A DNA stretch of 64,000 nt from JAFAGX01 sp035624215 (GTDB lineage Bacteria; Acidobacteriota; Terriglobia; Terriglobales; Acidobacteriaceae), in NCBI GenBank assembly GCA_035624215.1, contig DASPRY010000058.1, positions 1-64,000 on the forward strand, given 5' to 3'. Under the pieces are notes generated by a model. It had not been told where the DNA came from, made no database searches, and saw nothing but the letters and a program-made list of their open reading frames with translations. Positions 63,794-64,000 of the stretch are shown piece by piece (position 1 is the stretch's first letter; each line of letters begins with the position of its first letter). Both the position numbers and the translations under genes were made by a program.

Positions 63794-64000
63794 TGGCCAT
63801 TGTGGCAGGAGTGGACTTCGGGACCCTCACCGTCCGGGTTTCTCTCGTTGATAGTGAACAAGGCTTGCTTGACTCGGCTGTCGCCGAGTACCCACTCCAC
63901 CGCAAGCGGGAAGATCCGGAATACGCAACACAATCGCACGCCGATCACATGCGGGCGTTGGCGGCAGCCACTCGTGAGGTTCTAACAAAAGCAGGGGTTG
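63793..64000 (+). CDS. araB: Ribulokinase, partial (runs off the window)
   Basis: The frame opens at ATG 63793, overlapping the isomerase stop by one base, and stays open for 69 codons to the window edge. It begins with the FGGY-kinase phosphate motif GVDFGTLTVRVSLVD; the VDFGTLS-R pattern is characteristic of AraB rather than xylulokinase. YATQSHADHMRALAAA matches the AraB region after it. It would phosphorylate L-ribulose to the substrate of AraD. Only the N-terminal tenth of the gene is visible, so the subfamily call is tentative. Confidence 0.8.
   Translation, partial: MAIVAGVDFGTLTVRVSLVDSEQGLLDSAVAEYPLHRKREDPEYATQSHADHMRALAAATREVLTKAGV

Noticed and set aside
1..64000. CRISPR array, tRNA, rRNA, insertion sequence or phage genes
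   Set aside because: I looked for repeated spacers, cloverleaf-like stems, transposase motifs and integrases and saw none.

Overview
The window reads as a piece of a soil-type Acidobacteriota chromosome (inference). The grounds are several very large TonB-dependent receptors (about 1,150-1,225 residues) that start with a carboxypeptidase-regulatory-like domain, an FG-GAP/ASPIC-UnbV protein paired with a TPR protein, many exported glycoside hydrolases with Sec or Tat signals, and LacI regulators beside the receptors. Base composition looks moderately GC-rich and even throughout. I see no rRNA, tRNA, CRISPR array, transposase or phage gene.

Layout. 1-4018: an exported TPR protein and a Tat-exported GH31 alpha-glycosidase behind a LacI-type operator. 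4240-9732: a five-gene sugar cluster (ROK kinase, SIS isomerase, RhaT-like permease, NAD-dependent epimerase, Gfo/Idh/MocA oxidoreductase) behind a promoter whose -10 box lies inside a perfect 16-bp palindrome. 9766-17668: exported GH3 enzyme, GlcG-like protein, TonB receptor with a strong terminator, and a divergent LacI regulator sharing an operator. 17788-18541: a small exported protein and a decayed copy of the 3' end of that lacI gene. 18584-23386: ASPIC/FG-GAP and TPR proteins, a HAD hydrolase and a sugar MFS porter. 23424-31135: exported GH2 beta-mannosidase, GH13 and GH38 alpha-mannosidase.

31298-40732 is the most unusual block: an AmmeMemoRadiSam locus. It has a radical SAM protein and a fused Memo-AMMECR1 protein, next to two DUF362 proteins, a DUF6599 protein, a membrane polyferredoxin (NapH/NapG-like) and a membrane-embedded spermidine-synthase-like protein. 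Five genes on the minus strand form a tight operon, and nearly every soluble member carries an apparent export signal.

41585-46628 holds a second TonB receptor and an MgtC/DUF4010 membrane protein. 46657-54784 is a sugar-acid catabolic region: KDG kinase, enolase-superfamily dehydratase, KDPG aldolase, RraA-like protein, SDR, UxuA-like mannonate dehydratase, MFS porter and SMP-30 lactonase. Together these fit aldonate/hexuronate to KDG, then KDPG, then pyruvate plus glyceraldehyde-3-phosphate. 54870-59557 is a third TonB receptor with a divergent LacI regulator. 59613-64000 is an L-arabinose/pentose operon (araD, SSS symporter, small membrane protein, fucose-isomerase-type isomerase, start of a ribulokinase) with a well-formed promoter and a LacI-type operator just after the expected start of transcription.

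Overall the region takes up and breaks down plant or microbial polysaccharides. Outer-membrane receptors and secreted hydrolases feed MFS, SSS and RhaT-type permeases and then pentose and sugar-acid pathways, under LacI- and GntR-type control.
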